Positions 43,571-53,360 of a stretch of 64,000 nucleotides of DNA are shown piece by piece; position 1 is the stretch's first letter, and every line of letters begins with the position of its first letter. A program made the position numbers and the translations under genes. Source of the stretch: Curtobacterium flaccumfaciens (GTDB lineage: Bacteria > Actinomycetota > Actinomycetes > Actinomycetales > Microbacteriaceae); NCBI RefSeq assembly GCF_013359815.1, contig NZ_JABMCF010000040.1, positions 1 through 64,000 on the forward strand, given 5' to 3'. The notes under the pieces were generated by a model. It was not told the DNA's origin and did no database searches. It saw only the letters and a program-made list of their open reading frames with translations.

Positions 43571-44859
43571 GAGGACGGCACCGGGATGTGGCCGACCGAG
43601 CAATCCGTCAGGCGGTCGATCGTCGCCGTGACCCACGCGGCCTGAGCGGGGGCCGGAGCACGACGGAGGGCTCGCAGAACGTCGGGGTCATCCAGCTCGA
43701 GGGCGGGTTCCACGTGGTCGGCGTTCACGATGCCCTCGGCGGCGACGTCGATGAGCTATCGGTTGGCAACAGCGGCATCGTTGAGGCGTTCGGCATCGTC
43801 CTCCTCGGTGCCGCAGTACGCCACCTCGGCGTCGCCGAGCAAGGAGGTGGTGATGCTGTGGAGCAGGTCGGCGTCGGTCATCCGGACCTGGACGATCATG
43901 TTCAGGACGTCGGGTGTCGACGGCGCGTTGCTCGCGCGGATGGTCGACGGCACCGTGATGCCCGAGCGGCCGATGTTCTCCACGGCCTTCCGGATCACCG
44001 ACTGCGAGTCGTCGCTGTCGCGTTGCTCCGGGAAGAGGCAGATCGTCGGCGCCGCGCCGCTGCAGATCGCCTGCGCTTGCGGGCGGTCGACGATCGGTGC
44101 CGCGCCGAGGACGGAGCCGGCGGTCAGTGCGACGAGGGTGATCACGGCGAACGAGCTCGCGCCTATCGGGACACCGAACCGGTGGACGCTGTTGCCGCTC
44201 GAGCGTCGAGCGACCGTGATGACGAGCAAGCTGCACCCGGCGAGCACACTGAACGCCGTCGCGATGACCGGTGCCCGGACGTCGAGCGCGGTCTCGACCG
44301 AGCAGCAGTCCGCCATCACGAGACCGGCGAGGTACCGGAGTGGGAAGTAGTCCACGGACCAGGTGAAGCCGAGCCAGCTGTACGAGACGAGCAGACTCAG
44401 CGGGATGGACGCCACCGGCGGGACCCACCGCCCCAGTGCGAATCCGATGCAGCTGTGGAAGAACAGGATCCCCGCGAAGGCCAGGCCGACGAGGGGCGAC
44501 GGGCCACCGGGAGCGCCCCAGGTGTCCCGACTCATGAGTGCGACCGCGACGAGCTGGAGCAACAGCCCGGCGGCCAGTGGTGTCCACAGGTGATCGGTGA
44601 CGACTGCTGCGCTGGATCGGCTGCTGGACTCGATCACCGGCGCTGCGGCCCGGAAGCGCTTCCCTTCCCAGGCGCCGGCCGTGGCCGCGACGCCGCACGA
44701 GAACACCAGGTAGATCGCGGAGCCGGCCATCGCCGCGGGCCAGTAGCCGGCGACGGTCGTCTCAGCTGCGAACTGCACGCTGTAGGCGACGACGCCGAGC
44801 AGCCCAGGAGCGAGGAGCCACACTGCGGCTCGGCTGCGCCACGGGATAATCGGGCGCAT
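43567..44859 (-). pseudogene. ABC exporter permease gene split by an in-frame amber codon
   Basis: The frame from 44859 encodes a 367-residue membrane protein with about eight helices, then meets TAG at 43756-43758. The same frame continues without a further stop for 62 codons (DVAAEGIVNADHVEP, RLTDCSVGHIPVPS) to a TGA at 43567-43569 that overlaps the next start (GTGA). Coupling on both sides shows that the longer gene is the ancestral one. The product may still work without its soluble tail, or the stop may be a sequencing error. It belongs with the ATPase gene, which it overlaps by one base. Confidence 0.75.
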
Positions 44860-45602
44860 CAGTCGTCCTCACTCGTGAACCGCGCGTACGAAGCGGTGAT
44901 CGCCTCGGTGGGCGAGAGGTCTGCGAACGGCTCGGTGAACGACGCGACCGAACCAGCGAACGGCACCCGGCCGTCGACGAGGACGGTCACGTGGTCGTAG
45001 GTCGTGGCGACGTCCTCGGTCTGGTGTGTCGAGACGACGACGGACACTTCCGTCGGCAGGTTCTGGATCACCCGAGCGAACCGCGCGCGCTGCGCCGGAT
45101 CGAGTCCGGCCGTCGGTTCGTCGAGCAGGATCCACTGCGCGCCGGACACCAGCGCGCCGGCAACGCCGAGCCGCCGGATCTGGCCGCCCGACAACGAGGT
45201 CGCTCGTGCGTCGGCTCGGGTGGTGAGATCGACGGCGGCCAGGGCGGCCGTCGAGCGAGCCCAGGCGTCGGCGCGCGACAGGCCCTTCAGCCAGCCGCAG
45301 TAGGCGACGTGCTCTCGAGCGGTCAGGCCGGGGAAGGCGCCGCTCCGCTGCGGAAGCCATGCGACGCCGCGGCGGTACCGTCGGCGGTTTCCGCGCGTCC
45401 CCGGTTCCCCCAGTCCCTCGATGCTGATCGTCCCGGCGCGGGGGCGGAGCGTGTCGGCGACGAGCCCGAGCAGGGTCGACTTGCCAGCGCCGTTCGGCCC
45501 GAGCAGGACGCTCGCTCCGGTCGGGAACACCGTCGACAACCCGGAGAGCACCGTGTGGTCGCGCCGGTACCCGAAGGTGAGTTCGTCGATCTGTATGCCC
45601 AC
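44859..45602 (-). CDS. ABC transporter ATPase (exporter type)
   Basis: The 247-residue ATPase has Walker A GPNGAGKST, signature LSGGQIRRLGVAG, Walker B WILLDEPTAGLD and H-loop VSTHQTEDV. It would power the membrane protein encoded by the following, now split, gene. The operon is divergent from a small secreted-protein gene, with a palindromic site between them. Confidence 0.92.
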   Translation of the reverse strand: MGIQIDELTFGYRRDHTVLSGLSTVFPTGASVLLGPNGAGKSTLLGLVADTLRPRAGTISIEGLGEPGTRGNRRRYRRGVAWLPQRSGAFPGLTAREHVAYCGWLKGLSRADAWARSTAALAAVDLTTRADARATSLSGGQIRRLGVAGALVSGAQWILLDEPTAGLDPAQRARFARVIQNLPTEVSVVVSTHQTEDVATTYDHVTVLVDGRVPFAGSVASFTEPFADLSPTEAITASYARFTSEDD

Positions 45603-45620
45603 TGCGCCCCCTTGAAACCT

Positions 45621-45642
45621 TGTACTGGTGTTTCACCGTACA
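45621..45642. promoter_or_regulatory. Palindromic site in a divergent promoter region
   Basis: The arms TGTACTGGTG (45621-45630) and CACCGTACA (45634-45642) are complementary apart from one extra base, around TTT. The form and the gap between an ABC exporter operon and a secreted protein resemble operators of YtrA-type GntR regulators. No regulator gene is adjacent, so the link is weak. Confidence 0.4.
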
Positions 45643-45696
45643 GTAGCGTGCACTCGGCTCGGACAGCCCGGGCCATTACCTCAAGGGGGAAGTGCA

Positions 45697-46125
45697 ATGG
45701 TCAATCTCAGTCGTCGTCTCGCGGCAACCGTCGCAGGGGGAGTCGTGGCCGCCACGGTGTTCGCGGCAGCGCCGGCGTTCGCCGAGGGTTCCTGGTCGTC
45801 GAAGCTGACCGGTGTCGCGATCGGCAAGAACTCGAGGAGCTGGCAGGACTCGCACAAGGACAAGGTGCGGACTGCCACGACGTTCGCGAGCTGCCGGATC
45901 TCGGGGAACGCGAGCGGATTCCGATCCGCCACCGTCCGGCTCTACGACGAGCGCGGCCTGTTGCCGGACAAGAGCATGGGGTCGAAGGTGAACAAGTGCG
46001 GACGGAGCGACTGGGGCGTGATGACCCGGCCTGACCGGTACCACTGGACGATCACGGCGCTCAACGGCTCCTCGTACGAGCCCGCTCTGCGGCTGTCGGT
46101 GTCGCGGGTGCGGCAGGCCTACTGA
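45697..46125 (+). CDS. Small secreted protein of unknown function
   Basis: The 142-residue protein has a clear Sec signal peptide (basic MVNLSRRL, hydrophobic core, cleavage after APAFA at about 29-30). The mature part of about 112 residues is basic and beta-rich, with two cysteines (FASCRIS and NKCGRS) that may form a disulfide. No family is recognised. ATG 45697 has AAGGGGGAAG upstream. It lies divergent from an ABC exporter operon. Confidence 0.75.
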   Translation: MVNLSRRLAATVAGGVVAATVFAAAPAFAEGSWSSKLTGVAIGKNSRSWQDSHKDKVRTATTFASCRISGNASGFRSATVRLYDERGLLPDKSMGSKVNKCGRSDWGVMTRPDRYHWTITALNGSSYEPALRLSVSRVRQAY

Positions 46126-46126
46126 G

Positions 46127-46741
46127 TCAGCGCTGGCGGGCGGCTGCCTCGGTGGCCGCCTGCACGTAGCGCCGGCAGCTCCGGGACTGGTGGAGGAAGA
46201 GTGGCGTGAAGACGACGGCCGCAACGAGGAGCGTGCCGCAGAGGATCCGACTGAAGACGGCAGAGAAGGGGTCGTCGCCGACGAGGTTCGGGAGCTGCGG
46301 ACCGACGATGCCGAGGCAGAGCAGCAGGAACTGACCGAGGGCGATCGGCTGGTAGGCGGCGCGGAGACGGGCGATGTCGACCGCCCGTCGTGCGAGGTCA
46401 GAATCGGCCGGTTCGATCGGGGCTTGCTTCGCGATCGCCTGCGCGAGGGTCTTCCGGCCGAAGCGCGAGAGCCCTTCGAGGGGCGCCTGCATCTGCGGAG
46501 TCAGCCGGAGTGTGGTGGCGACGAGCGAGAACGCCCCCGCGAGTCCTCCGACCGCCACCGTGCACCCGACCACCACGATGGGCCATCCCGGGCCTCGGCG
46601 CGCGTCTCCGAGCAGGATGACGACCACGACGCCCACCATCAGGCCGACGATTCCGCCGGCCAGGATGATCCAGGCCGTCCGGCGCCAGGCTCGGCGGGCG
46701 ATCGTCTCGGGTGTCTCTGGTGTCTCCGTCGCGGTGGTCAT
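46127..46741 (-). CDS. Membrane protein of unknown function
   Basis: The 204-residue protein has four predicted helices in two pairs. It has the same layout as the product of the next gene upstream and shares an RRAWRRTA start segment, so the two are old duplicates. It overlaps that gene by four bases. No domain is recognised. Confidence 0.7.
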   Translation of the reverse strand: MTTATETPETPETIARRAWRRTAWIILAGGIVGLMVGVVVVILLGDARRGPGWPIVVVGCTVAVGGLAGAFSLVATTLRLTPQMQAPLEGLSRFGRKTLAQAIAKQAPIEPADSDLARRAVDIARLRAAYQPIALGQFLLLCLGIVGPQLPNLVGDDPFSAVFSRILCGTLLVAAVVFTPLFLHQSRSCRRYVQAATEAAARQR

Positions 46742-47340
46742 GCGACGGCGACCGGAGTGTCGGTGCGGCGTTCGTTGTCGGCGGTGGCGGCATCCGCGTA
46801 GCGCCGCGCTCGGCGGCCTCGGACGACCAGCAACGGCGCGACGAACACCATTTCGATGACGAAGAGCGCGAGGAAGATCCGGCTGATGATCGCGTTGCCA
46901 TCGCCGGTGACGACCCGGGCGAACTGGGGAGCTGCGGCTCCTGCGAACAGCAGGAGGTTCTGGACGAGGATCAGCCCGTTGAACGCGGCGGTCCCGCGGG
47001 CGACGGTGAGCGCGCGATGCTGCAGCTCCGGGCCTGCGTCGTCCGCGAGCGGAACGCCCGAGCGGATGGCACCCTTGATGATCTTGCGACGGTCTCTCGT
47101 CAGGTCCTCGGTCGCCTGCGTGATTATCGACGACGCGCGTGCCGTGGCGGGGAGCAACGAGAGCATCCCGGCCATGCCGACGAGCACGGCGACGCACGTG
47201 CAGATCGCCAGGGCGACGGTCCAACCGCCCTCGTCCCGCGAGGTTGCCCAACCCGCAACTGCCCCCGCGACCGCGGCGATCGACACGACCAGGGCGGTAC
47301 GACGCCAGGCACGCCGGATGATTCGTTCGTCTTCCCCCAC
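46738..47340 (-). CDS. Membrane protein of unknown function, paralogue of the next
   Basis: The 200-residue protein has four predicted helices. It begins with GTG 47340 (AGGGTGAGCGG upstream) and IIRRAWRRTALVV, matching the start of its neighbour at 46127-46741. The pair presumably form a membrane complex, but no function can be assigned. Confidence 0.7.
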   Translation of the reverse strand: MGEDERIIRRAWRRTALVVSIAAVAGAVAGWATSRDEGGWTVALAICTCVAVLVGMAGMLSLLPATARASSIITQATEDLTRDRRKIIKGAIRSGVPLADDAGPELQHRALTVARGTAAFNGLILVQNLLLFAGAAAPQFARVVTGDGNAIISRIFLALFVIEMVFVAPLLVVRGRRARRYADAATADNERRTDTPVAVA

Positions 47341-47443
47341 CCGCTCACCCTACGGGGCGGGGCAGAGCCGTGTTCTGGAGCCGAGCACCCGTCGGCCGCT
47401 GGCGGTGCGGTCGAGGTGGGGCGGGCCTCCAGGCCGGACGCCG

Positions 47444-47923
47444 TCAGGCGACGCCGCGCCGCGGACGGAAGACGCCCGCCCGGACCAGCCACACGTAGAG
47501 CAGGCAGCCGATGCAGACGTCGAAGACAGCGTTGAGGAACGCGGCCACCAGGGCGACTGCGGCACCGATCGGGGCGGCGTACGGCACGCCGAGCAGTGCG
47601 AGGAGTAGGGCGACCGCGGTCACGAACAGGCCGACCTGCTGGGCGAAGGTCGGGGGTTCCGGGGCCTCGAGTTCGGCGGGCGGGGCGAGGCGTGGACGGA
47701 CGACCCGTCGGAAGAGTGCGCCGTAGGGGTGGCGGCGGATGCCGGCGATGCCTCCGACGGCGAACAGCGCGACGATGACCGCGAGCAGCACGATGCCGGC
47801 GATCCACGTCTCGGGGATGAGCGTGAGGACGATCGTCGCGGCGAGGAGCACCGTGGTGATGGCGGCGCCGAAGCGTGGGGAGCGCGGGTCGATGCCGCGT
47901 GTGGGGTCGGTCGTCGTGGTCAT
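47444..47923 (-). CDS. DUF4395 membrane protein
   Basis: The 159-residue protein has four transmembrane helices and the DUF4395 features: IDPRSPRFGAAIT near the start, then FNAVFDVCIGCLLYVW-like C-terminal helix (here LNAVFDVCIGC), whose Cys pair may take part in thiol exchange. It overlaps the thioredoxin-like gene by four bases (ATGA), a frequent arrangement in Actinobacteria that suggests a membrane redox partner. Confidence 0.85.
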   Translation of the reverse strand: MTTTTDPTRGIDPRSPRFGAAITTVLLAATIVLTLIPETWIAGIVLLAVIVALFAVGGIAGIRRHPYGALFRRVVRPRLAPPAELEAPEPPTFAQQVGLFVTAVALLLALLGVPYAAPIGAAVALVAAFLNAVFDVCIGCLLYVWLVRAGVFRPRRGVA

Positions 47924-48411
47924 CGGGACTCCTGGGTGCCGGTCGTGTCTGCGGTGCCTGTGGTGCCTGCGGTTCCTGCGGTCAGGACGGCGTCGAGGGC
48001 TGCGGCGAGCTCGGGTGGGCGGGGTGGGCCTCCGAAGCGGGTGCGGACGGTCCCGGAACCGTCGACGAGCAGGACCGTGGGGGTCTGCAGGACGTTGAAG
48101 CGGCTCGCCAGTCCGGGGTGCTCGGCGAGGTCGATCTCCAGTCGGGAGACACCGTCGTGTCGGGCTGCGACGGAGTCCAGGTGCCGGGCGGTCGCGGGGC
48201 AGCGGGCACAGGTCGGGGTGGAGAACTGGAGGAGGGTGGCGCGCGTGCCGAAGGCTGTCGGCGGGGCGAGGTCGGCGACGGTGCTGGCGGTGCCAGCGGC
48301 TGAGGTCGTGCTGGGCTTCGCGCGGCCGGTCCTGGAGCGGAGGAGCAGCCCGAGGACGGTGGCGAGGGCAAGAACCCCCGCCAGCACGGCGACGGCCACG
48401 ATGACGGTCAT
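47920..48411 (-). CDS. Membrane-anchored thioredoxin-like protein
   Basis: The 163-residue protein has an N-terminal transmembrane anchor (about 2-24) and a thioredoxin fold with active site CARC in FSTPTCARCPATARHL and the cis-Pro strand LQTPTVLLVDG. The C-terminus has a Thr/Gly repeat. It is coupled to the DUF4395 gene and probably works in thiol chemistry on the outer face of the membrane. Confidence 0.85.
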   Translation of the reverse strand: MTVIVAVAVLAGVLALATVLGLLLRSRTGRAKPSTTSAAGTASTVADLAPPTAFGTRATLLQFSTPTCARCPATARHLDSVAARHDGVSRLEIDLAEHPGLASRFNVLQTPTVLLVDGSGTVRTRFGGPPRPPELAAALDAVLTAGTAGTTGTADTTGTQESR

Positions 48412-48614
48412 GGTGCGACCGTACGTCGTGGTGCTGTCCGCACGGAAGCACGTGTCCGTTCGTGACGGGGCCGGGCGGTCAGGCGGCCCGGCGCAGCCGT
48501 CGCGTCGTTCCGCCGGCAGGCGAGCGTCCCGCCAGTGTGGGGACACCTTCGCCTTGAACAGGCATACGTTTCTCGCGTCGGCAGCGGACGGCTCGCCTGC
48601 CTACGATCGAGAGT

Positions 48615-48833
48615 GTGAGCTTCGACGTGACACCTGGGCGGTACCGGCACTTCAAGGGGAACGACTACGAGGTGGTGCTGGTCGCCCGTGACGTGGAGAC
48701 CGAGGAGCCCGTGGTCGTGTACCAGGCGCTCTACGGCGAACGCGGGCACTGGGTCCGCTCGCTCGCCGACTTCACCGCGCACGTCACGCGCGACGGGTAC
48801 GACGGGCCCCGGTTCGTGCCGGTCGGCAGCTGA
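48615..48833 (+). CDS. DUF1653 protein
   Basis: The 72-residue protein is the complete DUF1653 fold (YRHFKGNDYEVVLVARDVET ... VVYQALYGERGHWVRSLADF), a small beta-barrel domain of unknown role. The start is GTG 48615. It stands alone in front of the large nuclease-helicase gene. Confidence 0.88.
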   Translation: MSFDVTPGRYRHFKGNDYEVVLVARDVETEEPVVVYQALYGERGHWVRSLADFTAHVTRDGYDGPRFVPVGS

Positions 48834-48901
48834 CAGCCAGAGCAGCCGGTGTCGGCGCCCACCCCTAGGCTTTCAGGGCACCGGAGAGCAAGGGGGAGCG
48901 C

Positions 48902-51900
48902 ATGCAGATCGGCGTCGACGGGCACGTGCTGCTCAGCCCGAGTGACCTGAGCACGTGGTCGGCCTGCGAGTGGGCGTTCCTCCGCCGCCTCGACGCCAAG
49001 CTCGGTCGCGGGGAAGCCCTGCCCGACGTGCACGACGACATGCTCGAGCGCACGGCTCGGCTGGGGGACCAGCACGAGCTCGACTACCTCGACATCCTCA
49101 AGCAGACCCGCAAGGTCGTCGAGTTCGACCGCCCCGCCCCGCCGGACTACGTACGCGCCGCATCCGAAGCACGACAGGCCTTCGCCGACGGTGCCGACGT
49201 GCTCTACCAGCCGACCTTCCACGCAGCACCGACCGCCGACGCCCCCGGCTTCATCGGCTTCGCGGACTTCATCATCCGCAACGACCACGGCGAGTACGAG
49301 GTCTACGACACCAAGCTCGCCCGCCACGCCAAGATCAGCGCCCTGCTCCAGCTCGCCGCCTATGCCGAGCAGATGCAGGCGCACGGGATTCCCACCGGTG
49401 AGCAGGTGCACCTGGTGCTCGGCGACCGGACGACGACCACGCACGACCTCGCCGACATCGCGCCGGTGTACCGCACGCAGCGCGCCGAACTCCAGCGGGT
49501 CATCGCCGAGCGCATCGCGGCAGACGAACCGCTGCGGTGGGGCGACCCGCGCTACTCCTCCTGTGGCCGATGCGCCGTCTGCTCCACACAGGTCGCCGAG
49601 CACCGCGACCTCGTCCTCGTCGCCGGCATGCGCCTGGACCAGCGGGCGAAGCTGATCAAGCACGAGGTGCGGACGATCGACGACCTGGCGATCCGCACCC
49701 GGGCAGTACCGGGCTTGTCCCGCGCGACGCAGGATCGGCTGGTACGGCAGGCGAGCCTCCAGATCGAGTCGGAAGACGCCCGACGGAAGGGCGCCGACGG
49801 GCCGGACCAGCCCGTCAAGCCGCGCTTCGAGGTCCTCGACGCCCGTGCGCTCGACGCGATCCCGGCACCCGACCCGGGCGACGTGTTCTTCGACTTCGAA
49901 GGCGACCCGCTGCACACCGAGGACGGCGTGCACTGGGGCCTCGACTACCTGTTCGGCCTGGTCGACGACCGCGCCGAGTTCACCGCGTTCTGGGCGCACA
50001 CCATCCGCGACGAGCGAGTTGCGCTGGAGCAGTTCCTCGCGTTCATCGAGGCCCGGCGGCAGCAGTACCCGGGCATGCACATCTACCACTACGCGGCCTA
50101 CGAGCGGACGCACCTGCTGTCGCTCGCCGCCCGGCACGGGGTGGGTGAAGAGGCCGTCGACGACCTGCTGCGCGCCGGGGTCCTGGTCGATCTGTACCCG
50201 ATCGTCCGGAAGGCCCTGGTCGTCGGCAGCCACAGCTACTCGATCAAGAAGCTCGAACCGCTGTACATGGGCTCGGACCTGCGCGAGAGCGACGTCACGA
50301 ACGCCGCGGACAGCATCACCGCCTACGTCGACGCGATCGAGGAGCTCCGGAACGGCGACGCGGCCGAGGGGCAGCGGATGCTCGACCAGGTCGCCGACTA
50401 CAACGCCTACGACTGCCGCTCGACCCTGCGCCTGCGCGACTGGCTCCGCTCGCTGCGCACCGACGACCCCGACGCGGCCGACCCCGCGCTCGAGCTCGAG
50501 GTCCCACCGATCCCGGTCGAGCGCGAGCCGAACCCGGTGTACGTCGCGCTCGCCGCGCAGCTCGAGGACGTCGACGCCCTCGACCGCACCCCGGACCAGA
50601 CCGCGTTGGCGCTCGCCGCGGCCGCGATCGACTACCACCGCCGCGAGGCCAAGACCTTCTGGCAGGACCACTTCGACCGCCTGCGGAACCCGGTCGACGA
50701 CTGGGCCGACACGCGTGACGTCCTGGTCGTGGAGCGTGCATCCGTCGAGCGCGACTGGGACACGCTGCCGCGCGCCCGCTCGCAGTCGCGGGAACTCCGG
50801 TTGTCGGGGACGCTCGCGCCCGGCTCGCGGCTCCGGCCTGGAGGCACGCCCCACCTGGTCTACGACGACCCGCTTCCGCCATCGGTCGCCTCACCGGGCC
50901 CCGGGTCGAAGGGCGCGTCGTCGCGCGCCGTGATCGTGGACGTCTGGGACAACGGCGATGCCGTCGAGGTCCTTGTGAAAGAGGGACTGCCCGTCGGTGG
51001 CGAACCGCACCACGAGTTCCCGGTGGCCCTCGCCCCGTCGGCACCGCCCCGCGCGAAGCCGCAGCCCGAGGCGATCGCGTGGTGGGGCCAGGCCGTGCTC
51101 GACGAGCTGCCGGCGATGCTGCCCGACCCGGCGCTCGACCTGCTGCGCCGGGTGCCCCCGCGTGGCCCGATCGTCCCGGTGCAGGGCGACGACACGGTGT
51201 CGGCCGTCGTGTCGACCCTGCTCGGCCTCGACCGGTCGTACCTGGCGGTCCAGGGCCCTCCCGGCACGGGCAAGACCTACGTCGGCTCGAACGTCGTCGC
51301 CCGGCTCGTCCGCGAGTACGGCTGGCGCGTCGGGGTCGTCGGGCAGTCCCACGCGACGTCGGAGAACTTCCTGACCTCGGTCGTGAACGCCGGTGTCCCC
51401 GCGGACCGGGTCGTGAAGGTGCCGAAGTCCGGCGCGACCGAGGACGAGCTCGACGCCGCGGCCTGGACCCCGGTGAAGAACGGTGCCGCGGTCGCCGCGT
51501 TCCTGTCCTCGTCCGAGGCCTCGGGTACCGGCGGTGTCGTCGGTGGCACGGCATGGACGTTCGCGAACGAGTCGACGATCGAGCGCCGTTCGCTCGACCT
51601 GCTCGTGGTCGACGAGGCCGGACAGTTCTCCCTCGCACCGACCATCGCGTCGTCGGTCGCCGCGACCCGGCTCCTGCTGCTCGGCGACCCCCAGCAGCTG
51701 CCCCAGGTGTCACAGGGCTCGCACCCGGAGCCCGTCGACGAGTCCGCACTCGGCTGGCTCGCCGACGGACAACACGTCCTGCCGCCGGAGTTCGGGTACT
51801 TCCTGGCCCGCACCCGCCGCATGGAGCCCGCCCTGACCGAGTCCGTCTCCGCCCTGTCGTACGACGGAAAGCTCGCCTCGATGGTCTCCGGGCGGCACCT

Positions 51901-52396
51901 CGACGGCATCGACGCGGGTGTGCACCCCGTGCCGGTCGTGCACGCGGGCAACACGACGTCCTCTGCTGAGGAGGCAGCCCGGGTCGTCGCGCTCGTGGGC
52001 GACGTCGTCGGTCGCACCTGGACCGACGGTTCCGACACCCGGGCGCTGACCGACGAGGACGTCATCGTGGTGGCGCCGTACAACGCGCAGGGGGCACTGA
52101 TCCGGCAGGAGCTCGACCGCGCGGGCTTCACCGGCACCCAGGTCGGCACGGTCGACCTGTTCCAGGGTCGCGAGGCCGTCGTGTCGATCGTGTCCCTCGC
52201 GGCATCGAGCGCAGCGGACATCCCACGCGGCCTCGACTTCCTGCTCATGCCGAACCGGTTGAACGTGGCGATCTCGCGGGCGAAGTGGGCGGCGTACCTC
52301 GTGCACTCGCCATCGCTGACCACGGGGCTGCCGCCGTCGATCGCGGGCCTGTCCCTGCTGTCCCGCTTCATCGAGCTCGTCGAACCGCGCCGCTGA
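48902..52396 (+). CDS. TM0106-type RecB nuclease with RNase H-like and helicase domains
   Basis: The 1164-residue protein has three parts. Residues 1-230 form a RecB/Cas4-like nuclease with VYDTKLARHAK (Asp-x-Lys, about 135) and four cysteines, C22 and C221-x2-C224-x2-C227, placed as in Fe-S nucleases such as AddB, Dna2 and Cas4. Residues about 325-500 are a DnaQ/YprB-like exonuclease (DVFFDFEGDP). Residues about 780-1160 are an SF1 helicase with Walker A GPPGTGKTY (about 785) and LLVVDEAGQF. ATG 48902 follows GGGGGAG. It is presumed to act in DNA end processing; it is a common actinobacterial protein. Confidence 0.92.
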   Translation: MQIGVDGHVLLSPSDLSTWSACEWAFLRRLDAKLGRGEALPDVHDDMLERTARLGDQHELDYLDILKQTRKVVEFDRPAPPDYVRAASEARQAFADGADVLYQPTFHAAPTADAPGFIGFADFIIRNDHGEYEVYDTKLARHAKISALLQLAAYAEQMQAHGIPTGEQVHLVLGDRTTTTHDLADIAPVYRTQRAELQRVIAERIAADEPLRWGDPRYSSCGRCAVCSTQVAEHRDLVLVAGMRLDQRAKLIKHEVRTIDDLAIRTRAVPGLSRATQDRLVRQASLQIESEDARRKGADGPDQPVKPRFEVLDARALDAIPAPDPGDVFFDFEGDPLHTEDGVHWGLDYLFGLVDDRAEFTAFWAHTIRDERVALEQFLAFIEARRQQYPGMHIYHYAAYERTHLLSLAARHGVGEEAVDDLLRAGVLVDLYPIVRKALVVGSHSYSIKKLEPLYMGSDLRESDVTNAADSITAYVDAIEELRNGDAAEGQRMLDQVADYNAYDCRSTLRLRDWLRSLRTDDPDAADPALELEVPPIPVEREPNPVYVALAAQLEDVDALDRTPDQTALALAAAAIDYHRREAKTFWQDHFDRLRNPVDDWADTRDVLVVERASVERDWDTLPRARSQSRELRLSGTLAPGSRLRPGGTPHLVYDDPLPPSVASPGPGSKGASSRAVIVDVWDNGDAVEVLVKEGLPVGGEPHHEFPVALAPSAPPRAKPQPEAIAWWGQAVLDELPAMLPDPALDLLRRVPPRGPIVPVQGDDTVSAVVSTLLGLDRSYLAVQGPPGTGKTYVGSNVVARLVREYGWRVGVVGQSHATSENFLTSVVNAGVPADRVVKVPKSGATEDELDAAAWTPVKNGAAVAAFLSSSEASGTGGVVGGTAWTFANESTIERRSLDLLVVDEAGQFSLAPTIASSVAATRLLLLGDPQQLPQVSQGSHPEPVDESALGWLADGQHVLPPEFGYFLARTRRMEPALTESVSALSYDGKLASMVSGRHLDGIDAGVHPVPVVHAGNTTSSAEEAARVVALVGDVVGRTWTDGSDTRALTDEDVIVVAPYNAQGALIRQELDRAGFTGTQVGTVDLFQGREAVVSIVSLAASSAADIPRGLDFLLMPNRLNVAISRAKWAAYLVHSPSLTTGLPPSIAGLSLLSRFIELVEPRR

Positions 52397-52407
52397 CCAG
52401 CGGGAAG

Positions 52408-53259
52408 TCAGCCCGACTCGACGGTGCCGATGGTCGAGCTGTATGTCGCCACCGCCCCGAACTGTGCTCCGATGATCGTGACGGTCCACGCCGTGCCGTC
52501 CGGGGCGACGGAGTACAGGAGGCGTGCGCCATCAGGAACGGCAGCGAGCCCGGTGCCGTCGGGCAGGAGGATCCGCTCCGGCGCGGTCAGCCCGACGGAC
52601 AGAGTCGACGGGTACGGACCGGTGCCGAACCTCTGCTCCATGACGAAGGCGAGTGTGCCGGCGCTCTGTGCGACGGCCGACCGCTCGGTCTCGACAGTCG
52701 CCGGAGCTGGCGGCGAGGCAGGTTCTGGCGTAGCTCCCGGAACAGCAGACTCCACCGGAACAGCGACGGCCGGGCGTTGCGGGACCGCAACCGGTCCGAC
52801 GGCAGCGCTCCGGTCATCGAGGGGGAGCGAGAGTGCTGGCAGGTGGACACCGGTACCCGCCAGAGCAGACCCGATGACCGCGTACGCCATGAGCGCCGTC
52901 CCGACGCTGCCGAGGATCGCACCTCCGCGACCGAATGCCCGCGCAGTGGCCGAGCCCCATCGTGCTGTCTTGATCGCCTGCACGCCGAAGACGATCGCCG
53001 AGATGCCGATCGTCGAGACGATGAAGCCCGTCTGGATCCCGGACTGTTGCGGCTCGACGAGTGCGATGACCACGCTGCCGAAGCCGAGCAGCATCGCAAG
53101 GGTCGCGAACGCCCAGGGCCTCGTGCGCCGGCGTGGCTTCGCGTTCAGCAGCGGTGAGGGTGCGTGGAGCGTCGGCAGCCGGCGTGCACCGCTTCGCGAG
53201 GGTCCTGATGAGTACTCCGGAGGGGACCAATCTCGTGGTCCTGGCCCGCCCAACGGCAT
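52408..53259 (-). CDS. Membrane protein of unknown function
   Basis: The 283-residue protein has a Pro-rich cytoplasmic N-terminus of about 45 residues, three or four transmembrane helices (about 48-150), a low-complexity Pro/Val linker and an extracellular domain of about 80 residues. The DUF4190-like two-helix arrangement is common in Actinobacteria. Its function is unknown. It converges with the nuclease-helicase gene 11 bases apart. Confidence 0.7.
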   Translation of the reverse strand: MPLGGPGPRDWSPPEYSSGPSRSGARRLPTLHAPSPLLNAKPRRRTRPWAFATLAMLLGFGSVVIALVEPQQSGIQTGFIVSTIGISAIVFGVQAIKTARWGSATARAFGRGGAILGSVGTALMAYAVIGSALAGTGVHLPALSLPLDDRSAAVGPVAVPQRPAVAVPVESAVPGATPEPASPPAPATVETERSAVAQSAGTLAFVMEQRFGTGPYPSTLSVGLTAPERILLPDGTGLAAVPDGARLLYSVAPDGTAWTVTIIGAQFGAVATYSSTIGTVESG

Positions 53260-53360
53260 CGTCGTTCCCCCGTCTGCTCAGTACGACGGACCCATCTTGA
53301 TGGGCGCCGCTGACATGAGCGATCCCCAGAACTGGGTTGACGGGCTGGCCAGGAGTGAAG

